This document shows, piece after piece, positions 7,087-16,900 of a DNA stretch of 64,000 nt; position 1 is the stretch's first letter, and each line of letters begins with the position of its first letter. Source of the stretch: Chitinophagales bacterium (lineage in GTDB: Bacteria > Bacteroidota > Bacteroidia > Chitinophagales > Saprospiraceae); assembly GCA_013299105.1 (NCBI GenBank), contig JAAFJY010000008.1, forward strand, positions 124,001 to 188,000, given 5' to 3'. The notes under the pieces are model-generated. The model ran no database searches and was not told where the DNA came from. It worked only from the letters and a program-made list of their open reading frames with translations. A program made the position numbers and the translations under genes.

Positions 7087-8412
7087 TTATTCATTGAAGT
7101 AGGACTTGGCATTTTTGCCCCCGCCTTTTATGGTTTCCAAGCGCTTTTTGAATTCGCTGGAGACCGTCAAGTCGTTTTTCTTGGCAAAAATTTCCTTCAA
7201 AGCGATCAAAGTGTTTTCGTCGTTGGCATCCAGTGACTCTGCTTTTTTGAAATAAGGCAGGGCTTTGTCAAATTCAGCGAACACTTGGTCGCGCATTTCT
7301 TTGTACTTTTTCAAGCCTTCTTTGGTGTAATCATTTTCCAGCGCATTCATCTTCTGGGTGATCGTAGCAGCTACGTTGTAGTACAGGGCACCAATACTGT
7401 AAACTGCATCAACATTTTTAGGATCTTTTGCAGCAGCTTGGTTGTAATAATCCAAGGCAGCCTTGAAGTATTCATCTGCTTTAGCCTTGTCGGCATCCAC
7501 CGTTTTCTGGTACAAGTTGTCGTAAACGCTACCCAGTACGGTGTACAATGATACGTTATTGGGTTCTTTGGCGATAGCGGTCTTCAGTTTGTCGATCAAA
7601 GCATCCAGTTTACCGAGCTTCAAGTGGTGATTGATGTCGGCAAAAATCAAAGAAGTTTCGTCGGGAAAGAGTTTACGGCCTTCATCCAAGTAAACATAAG
7701 CAGCGTTGGCATCTTTTTCTGCTTCAATTTGGTACAAAGCTTCATAGATGGCCGCTTTGTCAAATTTAGCCTTGTACAACTGCTCGAACAAAGGTTTGGC
7801 GACCTCAGTTTTTTTATTGCCCAATGCTGCCAAGCCGGTAATGTACAATTGGTTATTCATATCTGTGTCAGCATCCAAAGCACTTTTGGTCGCGTTCTTT
7901 TTCAACAACTCATGCGAGCTCAACACTAGGCTGAAGTTGTCGTAGGCATCCTGATATTTTTCACCTTCGTATGCTACAATACCAAAATTACTCAAGTTAC
8001 TTTGAGTAGCTTGCAAGCCAGTGAGGGCGTCTTTGGTTTCAAACTTTTTCAAAGCAACGGGGATAGCCTCCATAAATGCTTTGGCCGCTTGTACCGCCGG
8101 GTTGGCAACTGCGGGGAGGTCTTCGATTTTACCCAGGTTGGTTTGACGAATGACGGTGATTTGCGAGGCAATTTCGTTGTAGATTTTGCCTTTGGTGATC
8201 CAGGCATCAGCCAATTTTTGGATGGCTGCATCGCCCATTGCGCGGTCAATAGCATCAACCGCATCTTTCAATTTTGGCTTGTTGGCGGTTGGATCGAGCA
8301 TGTAGGTGTTGAATGCTTTTTTGGCATCCTTGTAATCCTTTTCAGCGTCCTGCGCAAAACCTGCGCTCAAAACAAAGATCAAGGACAGCGTAAGGAAAAA
8401 CAGTTTTTTCAT
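7087..8412 (-). CDS. Secreted tetratricopeptide-repeat protein
   Basis: 441 residues with a clear signal peptide (MKKLFFLTLSLIFVLSAGFAQ). The rest is helical with TPR-like units: paired helices such as YFKAALDYYNQAAAKDPKNVDAVYSIGALYYN and FDKALPYFKKAESLDANDENTLIALKEIF towards the C-terminus, and more diverged units before. TPR proteins scaffold protein-protein contacts, and in Bacteroidota such exported TPR proteins often sit in the periplasm or at the outer membrane. No enzyme domain is seen. It is convergent with the response regulator and 120 bases downstream of gyrA on the same strand. Confidence 0.85.
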   Translation of the reverse strand: MKKLFFLTLSLIFVLSAGFAQDAEKDYKDAKKAFNTYMLDPTANKPKLKDAVDAIDRAMGDAAIQKLADAWITKGKIYNEIASQITVIRQTNLGKIEDLPAVANPAVQAAKAFMEAIPVALKKFETKDALTGLQATQSNLSNFGIVAYEGEKYQDAYDNFSLVLSSHELLKKNATKSALDADTDMNNQLYITGLAALGNKKTEVAKPLFEQLYKAKFDKAAIYEALYQIEAEKDANAAYVYLDEGRKLFPDETSLIFADINHHLKLGKLDALIDKLKTAIAKEPNNVSLYTVLGSVYDNLYQKTVDADKAKADEYFKAALDYYNQAAAKDPKNVDAVYSIGALYYNVAATITQKMNALENDYTKEGLKKYKEMRDQVFAEFDKALPYFKKAESLDANDENTLIALKEIFAKKNDLTVSSEFKKRLETIKGGGKNAKSYFNE

Positions 8413-8532
8413 GTCAGAAACGGTTTTGTTTTTTTACCACAATTATGACGTTGTGTCTTAAAAAAGGCACAGAGTTGTCACGATTTTAAGGAATATTTAA
8501 GCAAAAGCTAAGCAAAAGTAAGGAAAAACTAG

Positions 8533-11097
8533 TTATTCCTGCTTTTCACCTTCCGTTGGCGCTACTTCATTGTCCTCAGCGGCATCCAAGTTTTCAATTT
8601 GTTCCTCCATCACTTCGCCATTTTCAGGTGCTTCAGCTTCCTCGCTGGCATCGTGAGCTACCACTGCTACATCCGCGATTTCATCGTCTTCGTCCAATCG
8701 AATGACCCTTACACCCTGGGTAGCACGACCCATTACCCGCATTCCGTTGACGGCAATGCGAATGGTAATGCCCGAACGGTTGGTGATCATCAGGTCGTCA
8801 TCGTCGAGTACGAGCTTGATGGCGACCAGTGCTCCAGTTTTATCGGTGATTTGCATGGTTTTCACGCCTTTACCGCCCCGGTTGGTCAAGCGGTATTCCT
8901 CTACTTCTGAACGCTTGCCGTTGCCTTTTTCAGAAACAACCAGAATCGTCGAAATCTTGTCATCAGGTGCTACACAAACCATGCCAACTACGGCATCATT
9001 TTTGTTTTCAGCCAAAGACATCCCCCTTACCCCAGCGGCGCTACGGCCCATTGAACGCACGGTTGATTCGTTGAAACGCACCGCATAGCCATTTTTGCTA
9101 GCCAGGAACACTTCGTGGCTGCCACCCGTCAGTCGAGCTTCGAGTAAGTTATCGCCTTCATTGATGGTGATGGCATTGATGCCTCCTGCCCGTGGGCGAG
9201 AAAAAGCTTCCAGCGGGGTTTTCTTGATCACCCCTTGGCGGGTGCAGAACATGATGTAGTGGTTGTCGAGAAAATCCTTGTCTGTGAGGTTTTCTACAAT
9301 GATAAAGGCGCGGACCTTGTCTTCCTTGGGCATGGCCAAGATATTCTGAATCGCACGGCCAGTAGAAGTTTTTGGCGCTTCGGGAATTTCATAGCCTTTC
9401 AACCAATAACAACGACCTGCTTCAGTAAAGAGCAAGAGGTAGTTGTGGGTATTGGTCACAAACATTTGCTCAATGAAGTCCTCATCACGGGTTTTGGAGC
9501 CCCTGGAGCCCCGGCCCCCCCTGCTTTGCTGGCGGAATTCAGAAACTGGTGTACGTTTGATGTAACCCAGGTGAGAAATGGTGATCACCACTTCCTCTTC
9601 CTTGATCATGTCTTCGAGGTTGATCTCGCCATCCGCCATTTCGATTTCGGTGCGGCGGGCGTCCCCAAAGTTGTTCTTGATCTCGGTGAGTTCGCCTTTG
9701 ATGATCTCTTTTTGCAGTTCCTCGCTAGCCAAAATCGACTGGTAGTGCTCAATCATTTTACGAACCTCCTCGTATTCCTGCTTCAACTTGTCGCGTTCCA
9801 GGCCGGTAAGGCGCTGCAAACGCATGTCGAGGATTGCTTTGGCTTGAATTTCACTCAAGGCAAATTTGCTCATCAAGCCTTCGCGGGCTTCGTCAGGGGT
9901 ACGCGAGCCGCGGATCAAGGCGATTACTTCGTCGAGGTGATCTAGCGCAATGAGCAAGCCTTCCAGGATATGAGCGCGCTCTTCGGCTTTGCGCAGTTCG
10001 AATTTGGTGCGGCGCACCACTACTTCGATCCGGAACTTGACAAATTCCGAAATCAGGTCTTTGAGATTAAGGGTATATGGGCGGCCACCAACCAAGGCCA
10101 CGTTGTTGATCCCGTAAGAAGATTGCAGCGGCGTGTATTTGTACAACTGGCTCAACACCACCTTGGCAATTGCGTCGCGCTTAATGTCCACCACCACCCG
10201 GATACCTTCCCGGTTCGATTCGTTGGTGATGTCAGAAATGCCCTCAATGCGTTTGTCATTGACCAACTCGGCGATTTTTTCAACCAGGTTGGAGATGCTC
10301 ACCATGTAAGGCACTTCAGTAATGATGATTTGCTCTTTGCCCGTTTTAGTAGTTTCAATCTCGGTTTTTCCCCGCAACACTACCCTACCCCTTCCGGTCA
10401 TAAAACCCTCGCGGATGCCAGAGGTGCCATAAATGATACCTCCAGTTGGGAAATCAGGGGCCTTGATATAGTTCATCAGCTCGTCAATGCTGATTTCAGG
10501 GTTTTCGATGGTAGCAATGGTACCATCAATGACTTCGCTCAGGTTGTGCGGCATCATGTTGGTGGCCATCCCTACCGCAATCCCAGTAGCACCATTCACC
10601 AGCAAAGTGGGGAATTGAGTCGGCAAAACGCTGGGTTCCTCCAGCGAGTCGTCGAAGTTGGCGGTAAAATCGACGGTATCCTTGTCGATATCCGACAACA
10701 TCTCATCGGAAATGCGGCGCAAGCGGGCTTCGGTGTAACGCATGGCTGCGGGCCCATCACCGTCGATGTTGCCAAAGTTGCCTTGAGGGTCAACCAAGGG
10801 GTAACGCAAGGACCAATCCTGGGCCATGCGCACCATGGTGTCGTATACCGAGGAGTCGCCGTGCGGGTGGTATTTACCCATCACTTCCCCTACAATACGC
10901 GCCGATTTTTTGTGGGCTTTGTTGTAAGAAAGGCCTAGTTCCGACATTCCAAACATTACCCGGCGCTGCACGGGTTTGAGGCCGTCCCGTACATCGGGCA
11001 AAGCACGCGACACGATCACCGACATGGAATAGTCGATGTAGGCCGATTTCATCTGATCCTCAATGTTGACCGGAATGATACGCTGATCTGAAGACAT
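8533..11097 (-). CDS. gyrA: DNA gyrase subunit A
   Basis: 854 residues. GyrA cuts and rejoins DNA during ATP-driven negative supercoiling by the A2B2 gyrase. The active-site tyrosine is Y121 in [10 protein letters not shown]. The quinolone-resistance region reads [17 protein letters not shown], keeping the serine (S82) and aspartate (D86) equivalent to E. coli S83 and D87, so no classical quinolone resistance substitution is present. The C-terminal beta-pinwheel carries the GyrA box [10 protein letters not shown], which distinguishes GyrA from ParC. The last ~50 residues form a very acidic tail ([15 protein letters not shown] onwards). gyrB is not in the window. Confidence 0.96.
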   Translation of the reverse strand: MSSDQRIIPVNIEDQMKSAYIDYSMSVIVSRALPDVRDGLKPVQRRVMFGMSELGLSYNKAHKKSARIVGEVMGKYHPHGDSSVYDTMVRMAQDWSLRYPLVDPQGNFGNIDGDGPAAMRYTEARLRRISDEMLSDIDKDTVDFTANFDDSLEEPSVLPTQFPTLLVNGATGIAVGMATNMMPHNLSEVIDGTIATIENPEISIDELMNYIKAPDFPTGGIIYGTSGIREGFMTGRGRVVLRGKTEIETTKTGKEQIIITEVPYMVSISNLVEKIAELVNDKRIEGISDITNESNREGIRVVVDIKRDAIAKVVLSQLYKYTPLQSSYGINNVALVGGRPYTLNLKDLISEFVKFRIEVVVRRTKFELRKAEERAHILEGLLIALDHLDEVIALIRGSRTPDEAREGLMSKFALSEIQAKAILDMRLQRLTGLERDKLKQEYEEVRKMIEHYQSILASEELQKEIIKGELTEIKNNFGDARRTEIEMADGEINLEDMIKEEEVVITISHLGYIKRTPVSEFRQQSRGGRGSRGSKTRDEDFIEQMFVTNTHNYLLLFTEAGRCYWLKGYEIPEAPKTSTGRAIQNILAMPKEDKVRAFIIVENLTDKDFLDNHYIMFCTRQGVIKKTPLEAFSRPRAGGINAITINEGDNLLEARLTGGSHEVFLASKNGYAVRFNESTVRSMGRSAAGVRGMSLAENKNDAVVGMVCVAPDDKISTILVVSEKGNGKRSEVEEYRLTNRGGKGVKTMQITDKTGALVAIKLVLDDDDLMITNRSGITIRIAVNGMRVMGRATQGVRVIRLDEDDEIADVAVVAHDASEEAEAPENGEVMEEQIENLDAAEDNEVAPTEGEKQE

Positions 11098-11464
11098 GTA
11101 AAGATTTAATTCGGTTCAAACGAATGAACATCAGGCAGGAATGAGCAGCAACAAACCACCTCTACCTCCCAACATTCTACTACCTCGTTCTTTGTTGCAA
11201 ACTGTTATGCCAAAGGGAGCATATTAGCTCAAATACTATATGGCATTTTAGAAGGTCAAAGGTAAGGCTTTTTGCCTGATTTTCTAAATATTCTGAGAAG
11301 TAATTGTGGTTCTTTTTTCACGAATTTTGCACAGTTTTTGTCTAAATAGCTTTTGATAATTTCGTGTACAATCTCAAAAATCCCCTTAATTTTGTCCCAC
11401 TTTGTTCAAAACCGAGACTTTTCGTGCTGATATCGTCCAAAGTGCTAAACTAGTTGCATTCAAC
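11098..11464. other. Divergent intergenic region gyrA / ubiE
   Basis: This 367-base region separates the divergent gyrA and ubiE genes and must hold both promoters. A TAATTTTG box at 11387 fits the ubiE side. I see no repeat or additional gene. Confidence 0.5.
11387..11394 (+). promoter_or_regulatory. Probable -7 box for ubiE/menG
   Basis: TAATTTTG matches the Bacteroidota -7 consensus TAnnTTTG, 70 bases before the preferred start codon. No perfect TTTG lies at the expected -33 position. Confidence 0.35.
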
Positions 11465-12193
11465 ATGCCCAATAGCGTCAATCCTTACAATGACCGGGAA
11501 TCCAAGACCCGGCAAGTGTCAAAAATGTTTGACCGTATCGCTCCTTATTACGACTTCCTGAATCACTTCCTCTCCTTGGGGATTGACCGGGGTTGGCGCA
11601 AAAAGACCATTGCCCAGGTGGCCGCTGCGAATCCAAAGCGGGTACTGGATATTGCCACGGGCACCGCAGACTTAGCCATTCAAATGGCCAAGACATTGAA
11701 ACTAGAAGAAGTCGTAGGCGTGGATATCGCTCCTAAAATGCTGGAGATTGGCCGCATCAAGGTGCGCGACAAGGGTTTGCAAAACATCGTACACCTCAAA
11801 GATGGCGATTCGCAAGCTTTGAATATTGATACCGAAAGCTTTGATGTAGTGACCGCGGCTTTTGGGGTGCGGAACTTCGAAGACCTGGAAAAAGGCCTCG
11901 CTGAAATGTATCGAGTGCTCAAACCAGGTGGAAAAATGGTCGTTCTGGAGTTCTCCAAGCCCAAGGTTTTCCCCTTCAATCTGATTTTTAATGCTTACTT
12001 CAAATACCTGTTGCCCGCAGTTGGTCGTTTAACCTCCAAGGATGAGCGTGCCTATGCTTATTTGTACGAGTCGGTACAGGCTTTTCCTGAAGGCCAAGAT
12101 TTCATCAACATTCTGGAGAAAACCGGATTCAAATCGAACCAATGCATCGCATTAACGCTGGGGGTTTGTTCTATTTACGTGGGTTACAAGTAA
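11465..12193 (+). CDS. ubiE: Demethylmenaquinone methyltransferase
   Basis: 242 residues from the ATG at 11465 (MPNSVNPYNDRESKTRQVSK), the family's usual length; an upstream TTG at 11402 would add 21 residues not found in the family. It is a SAM-dependent methyltransferase performing the last C-methylation of menaquinone. Visible signatures are MFDRIAPYYDFLNHFLSLGIDRGWRK, the SAM-binding loop VLDIATGTADLAIQMAK and the late motif AAFGVRNFEDLEKGLAEMYRVLKPGG. Its 3' end overlaps the PorT-like gene by 52 bases in another frame, a coupling I know from other Bacteroidota. It is also called menG where only menaquinone is made. Confidence 0.94.
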   Translation: MPNSVNPYNDRESKTRQVSKMFDRIAPYYDFLNHFLSLGIDRGWRKKTIAQVAAANPKRVLDIATGTADLAIQMAKTLKLEEVVGVDIAPKMLEIGRIKVRDKGLQNIVHLKDGDSQALNIDTESFDVVTAAFGVRNFEDLEKGLAEMYRVLKPGGKMVVLEFSKPKVFPFNLIFNAYFKYLLPAVGRLTSKDERAYAYLYESVQAFPEGQDFINILEKTGFKSNQCIALTLGVCSIYVGYK

Positions 12194-12876
12194 TTGCGCT
12201 GTTGATTTTGTGTGTGGGCGCAGCAAATGCCCAGAAATATCGCGGCAACCCCAACTTCTTGGATTTTAACCAAAAACCATATTATTTCGGTATTACCCTG
12301 GGCATCAACAGTTCGAATTACAAGCCTTTCCGCTCCAAAGATTTTTTGATGAGCGACAGCATTCGTACCGTTGAATCGGTGACTGGGCCGGGGTTCAACT
12401 TGGGCATCGTAACCAACCTCAAGATCGGGGAATATTTCGATTTTCGCTTCCTCCCTACCCTATCTTTTGCCGAACGAAACATCGAATACACCAACACAGC
12501 CCGCATCCGCAACTTCAGCCAGCGCACCGTAGAATCGGTTTTCGTAGAAATTCCTTTTCATGTGCGTTACAAGTCCGCACCTTTTCACGACAAGCGCGTG
12601 TTTGTAGTGGCAGGCATGAAATATTCTTTCGACGTGGCCAGCGATTCACGCACCAAACAAGCCGAAACCCTTGTCAAAATTGCACCTTCCGATTTTCAGT
12701 TTGAATATGGCGCAGGGATGCAATTTTTCTTCCCTTTTTTCATTTTCTCGCCTGAGTTAAAAATCTCCCAAGGCATTGGCAACACCCTGATTTACAACGA
12801 AAAATTGCAAGAATCAACGGTTTTGGAAAAGCTACTTTCAAGGACTTTTACGATTTCTTTGCACTTTGAGGGATGA
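12142..12876 (+). CDS. porT: PorT-like outer-membrane beta-barrel protein (type IX secretion)
   Basis: 244 residues with a signal peptide (MHRINAGGLFYLRGL, hydrophobic core, cleavage after ANAQ). The mature part consists of amphipathic strands with frequent aromatic ends (PYYFGITLGINSSNYKPF, FVEIPFHVRYKS, VFVVAGMKYSFDVAS) and ends in a short strand finishing FTISLHFEG, as in small outer-membrane barrels. PorT/SprT is a T9SS component needed to export proteins with C-terminal sorting domains, and its gene commonly follows ubiE in this phylum. The start ATG lies inside ubiE, giving a 52-base overlap and probable translational coupling. The large T9SS cargo encoded at 13989-18497 fits the presence of this system. 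The family call rests on context and length more than on a motif. Confidence 0.78.
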   Translation: MHRINAGGLFYLRGLQVIALLILCVGAANAQKYRGNPNFLDFNQKPYYFGITLGINSSNYKPFRSKDFLMSDSIRTVESVTGPGFNLGIVTNLKIGEYFDFRFLPTLSFAERNIEYTNTARIRNFSQRTVESVFVEIPFHVRYKSAPFHDKRVFVVAGMKYSFDVASDSRTKQAETLVKIAPSDFQFEYGAGMQFFFPFFIFSPELKISQGIGNTLIYNEKLQESTVLEKLLSRTFTISLHFEG

Positions 12877-12917
12877 TGTTTGGTTGAAAAGTTGAAAGGT
12901 TGAAAGGTTGAAGAGAG

Positions 12918-12956
12918 AAGGACCTGTTCGAGAGTTATTGGACAGGCCCTTTTTTT
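12918..12956 (+). terminator. Terminator downstream of porT
   Basis: An imperfect stem GGACCTGTTC with GGACAGGCCC (one mismatch, G-T pairs allowed) is followed by seven T residues, 42 bases after the porT stop. Confidence 0.7.
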
Positions 12957-13419
12957 AGTTATGAGTTATGAATTATGGGTTATGAGTGTGGGCTTAGTAG
13001 TTTGTTTTTTAAGTTCGCTAAACCATCGAAAACAAGTTTTTGAATTGAAGCTTTAAGCGCGTCAATCCTTTTAACCTATTCACCTCTACCAATCAATAGG
13101 GCAGATAATTTCAAGAACTTAAAAAACGCTGTACTTAGTAACAAGCCACAAATAAACCTTTCCAAATTGCAACTGCGTTGCCTCGCTGCGCGAGGCGGGT
13201 TTTAGCACGCGGATGACGCGGATGACGCGGATTTTCGCGGATTTCCAGCATGACGTTGACCGTTACGTTGACATGCGTGTGTCTTAAAAACTGGGAAGGT
13301 TTATTTTTGAACCGTTATTTACTCTTTTGTTTTGAGTTGGCAATTATTGAAAACTTCGGAGAACCCGTTCTGAACAATCAAGCGAGGTATTTTTTATTTG
13401 AGCCACATTTTTTGTCTAA

Positions 13420-13566
13420 GTATTTGAGCTAAAATAAGATGGACATCTTTGTTTTTGAGGTTTAGGAAAAAAAGAACACAAATCCTTTCATCCAGTTGCT
13501 TAAACAGGTAGTGATCTTTTTTCACTAAACCCAAACCTGTCCACCTTATTTTTTTACGCTCCCTAA
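13420..13566. repeat. ~145-bp imperfect palindromic element, copy 1
   Basis: Left end GAGCTAAAATAAGATGG and right end CCACCTTATTTTTTTACGCTC are inverted repeats, with an inner second pair around GGTTTAG...CTAAACC. The whole unit can fold into one long interrupted hairpin. The other copies are at 20379, 44817, 56102 and 59838, all in this same orientation in the window. This copy lies in an intergenic region and abuts no gene. Confidence 0.9.
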
Positions 13567-13926
13567 ACCAGAATTTCTGAAAACTTCGGGGAATTATTTG
13601 CCACGTCGGTTACAGAAGCCTAGTGAGACTTTTTTGTCTGGAGTAGAATATCCAAAAACACCATTCTGGCGGGCTGTAGGCCCCTAACGTCGGTCGCATA
13701 GGTGTCAACATCGTGTTTAGCGGGGCTGTAAGTCCCTAACGTTGGTCAGTCAACTTCATGGTAGCAATCATGTTCATGACAAAAATCACAACTAAAGAAA
13801 CGTCTCCGAAGTGTCCAGCAATTCTGTAATTCTCAAATTCAAGTTTAGACAAAAATCTGGCATCCTGAAGTCCCTTGTCAAACTTATGGCTTCGCAAGAA
13901 GCCCAAGCTTTGTAGCCAAGGTTCAA

Positions 13927-13961
13927 GAAGGGCCTGTCCACAACGTGCGAACAGGCCCTTC
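13927..13961 (-). terminator. Hairpin after the giant secreted-protein gene
   Basis: A perfect 11-bp GC-rich stem (13927-13937 with 13951-13961) with a 13-base loop lies 28 bases past the stop codon. The T-tract on the minus strand is weak, so termination efficiency is uncertain. Confidence 0.6.
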
Positions 13962-13988
13962 TCGGTTCATTTAACGTTCTGCCAGCCA

Positions 13989-16900
13989 CTATTCAGCCAA
14001 CAAAACCATCTTCTTAGTCTCGGTAAAATCGGCGCTTTCCAAAGTGTAGTACAAAACGCCTGATGCGGCCTTCAAATCAGCCTTCGTGAGGACAATTTGT
14101 TGCTGCCCCTGACTGAACTCGCCCTGGAAACGGTAAACTAGGCTACCTTTTACATCCCGAACCGTCAAAGTCGCTTTAGCCGCTTTGGGTAGGTAGAAGC
14201 TGACATTGGTTTCCTCGCGGAAAGGGTTGGGCTGGTTTTGCAGCAGTTGGAATTTAGCAGCGTTGAGCGGAGCTTGGTCCACCTGCAAAACCACGTCCAT
14301 CAGCTCATTGCTTGTGCCATAAGCCTCTTGTGAGGTCAAACGGCTGCTAATTGCCAAGATCTCTTTCAAGTCATGCTGGCGATTGGCGCGGAGCTTGAGC
14401 GTAAACAGGGCTTCATCGCTACGCTTGGCATCCATTTTAGTCCAACTGGCCGTAACCATGCCTTCTTTTGCAAAAACACCAAGGTTTTCTGCACTCAACA
14501 TCCTTGGCTCGATGCCCAGGATTTCAGCTCCCTTGACTTGCAGCGTAAATTGGAAACCTTGTACAGTTGCCAAGTCTTTGGCAAAAACGGGTACTTCAAG
14601 GATTTGACCAGCTTGCATGGCTTGGTTTTGGACATTCAAGTTCCAAGTCTTTCCGCTGCGCACTTCTCCGCTGGAGAAACCATCTGCGCCTGCAGGCACT
14701 ACGGAACCGTTCACGTCGCCCATTTTGACAGCTACAAAATCTGCCTCCACGTTGCCGTTGATGTTGTTGATGTTGACCACTTCCGAGATTTCGGTTTTCC
14801 AAGGGTTGCCTGGGTCCGAGAACTTATACTTGGAGTCGATGAACTTCCAGCTAGGTGAGCCTTTGAAACTGTCGTCAACATTCAGGATCAGTTTGCGGAT
14901 TTGGATCAAGTCGATGGTCGTGATCGAATTTGAGCCATTCACGTCCGCCGCAATTTGGCGGAACGGGCTGGTGATCGGGTCAATACCCAGGATGTGCTTC
15001 TGGATGATCACCAAGTCGAAAGTGGTCACGCCATTGCGTACATCTTTGTCCAACTTGGGCGCGATGCTGTAATCACCGCCTTTCAAGAGGTTGTTAAATT
15101 TGTAAAGGCCCGATCCATTGGATTTTTGCTGGTCCTGGGTACTGCCGCCCAGGTTAACATCTACACCAGGCACGGGTTTGCCATTGTCCGTAGAGATGTC
15201 GCCTCCTACGCCATTGGTACTGCCACTTGGGCATACTTTGCGGTTGTCTTGGATCAACACATAGGTAATGCAAAAGTCGTGGTTGCCCTTGTTGTCCCAA
15301 GCGTGGATTTCGACATTGATCGTCTTGTCTTTGTCGGCACAGGAGAAGGTAAGTGCAGTTTGGTCTTGCTTCACGGGTTCTTTCACGCGGTTGATCGAGT
15401 ACTTGGTAACCAGTTTTTGGCCATTTAGGGTTTCAGGACCTTGCCCGTTGCAATCGAAAATCTTGGATGCAATGAAGTCGTTGGCCCACACCGTAATCAT
15501 TCCACCGCCACTGCCATCCGGCATGAGTTCCGTGCTGAGGCCGTTCACACAAATCGGCGCTGGAGCCTTGCAGTCTTTGACAAAAAACGGAATGCGGGTG
15601 GGGCGGGTCAAATTGCCACAAGCATCGCGCACCACCACAATCAGGTCGTGCAAGCCTTCGGGTACCTTGGTCACGCTTACGGCCATGTTGCCTTTGCCAT
15701 CGTCTTCAAAGCCAAAGGTGAAATCCTTGCTATCCGACATGATGTAGGGCCCAGTGGTAGTTTGGAAAGGAGCCAGCATCACCTGGGTTCTTTCCAATTC
15801 GATGCGCTCGCTGCAATTGTCTTTGGCTTTGAACGGGATACGGACCCTCGCCAGACAAGAAGTGGGATCAGTGCAAATGGTATCGCGTTTGAAGCTAATT
15901 TCTGGCGCTACATCGTCGTACACCTTGATGATTTGGGTGTACATCCAGGAGTGTGAAATGGTGCGCTCATTGCACAAATTCACTGGAATTTTCATGTCGT
16001 TGTAAGTCTTGGAAGTGCCGCTGTGGTTAGAAACTGTGCCATTACCAGGAATCAAATCAAGGGAATACCAAGCTCCTCCGTTGTCCATCAACACATAAAT
16101 CGGCCTGGAGCGGCTGAAGACTGCTGCGTTGGTTGGGTTATCAAAATTAATTGCCGAATTGAAGCGGTCAGCCGGGTTGCGAGGCACCACATTCACAATA
16201 CCAGGTGCCATTGGATCTGGACCACAAATTTTTTCATCGTAAGCACACCAATCGATCACCGTGTAAGTGCGGAAAATCTTGTAGCACTCGCCATCGGCAG
16301 CATCGTAGCGTTTGTCGGTCACGTTCACTGCAAGAATGTCGCAACCTTGTTCGTCAGCAATCAAAGTATCGATGAATGGGGCCTTGCAATCACGCACCTC
16401 CACATCTTTGGGGAAACAAAGGGTGTAGGCAAAAATGGGGCGAATCGTGATGATTTGACGACATTCAGTACTCAAATCACCCTTGGAAGTCTTTTTGGTC
16501 AAAGTCCAAATACGCTCGATGGTGCCATAACCACATTTCAGGTTTTTCACCGTGCGGTAAGTGGTGTCCAGCGCCGCACAATCATTGCCGCTCATGATGC
16601 GCACATCGCCAAAGGCTACTGCCGAGCGGGCTTTGCTGTCGATCAGGCCCAGGTTTTTATCGGTGCACAGGATCGTCACAGGCTCAGGAGCCATGCAAGT
16701 GGGTGCAACTTTGTCTTCAATGTTGAGGTTCATCCAGCAGAAACTGCGGTTGCCTGAGCGGTCTTGACCCCAGAGTTCCACCGTGACTTCTTCGGCTACA
16801 TCGCAGCAGAAAAACTCTACAAAATCGGCCAAGGGCGTCATCCACTTGCCGTTAACTTGCTCAAAACCGTCGTCTTCATCCAATTTCCCATCGCCATTGA

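Larger units (their letters stand above)
12877..13988. other. 1.1-kb repeat-rich intergenic region
   Basis: No supported gene. In order it holds a TTGAAAGG-type short repeat (12885-12915), the porT terminator, runs of TTATGA-like words (12959-12990), a GCGGATGAC repeat (13209-13232) leading into a GATTTCCAGCATGACGTTGACC motif shared with 33.9 and 52.9 kb, one copy of the ~145-bp palindrome (13420-13566), a 27-base imperfect direct repeat pair (13669-13695 and 13720-13747), an AATTCTCAAATTC...AGACAAAA motif shared with 21.4 and 47.3 kb, and the hairpin after the giant secreted-protein gene. Confidence 0.7.

Noticed and set aside
9970-10938. Long antisense frame within gyrA
   Set aside because: Codon-bias shadow of gyrA on the other strand; the gyrA frame is unmistakable.
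13250-13432. 60-codon plus-strand frame
   Set aside because: It spans dispersed repeat motifs and ends inside the palindromic element.
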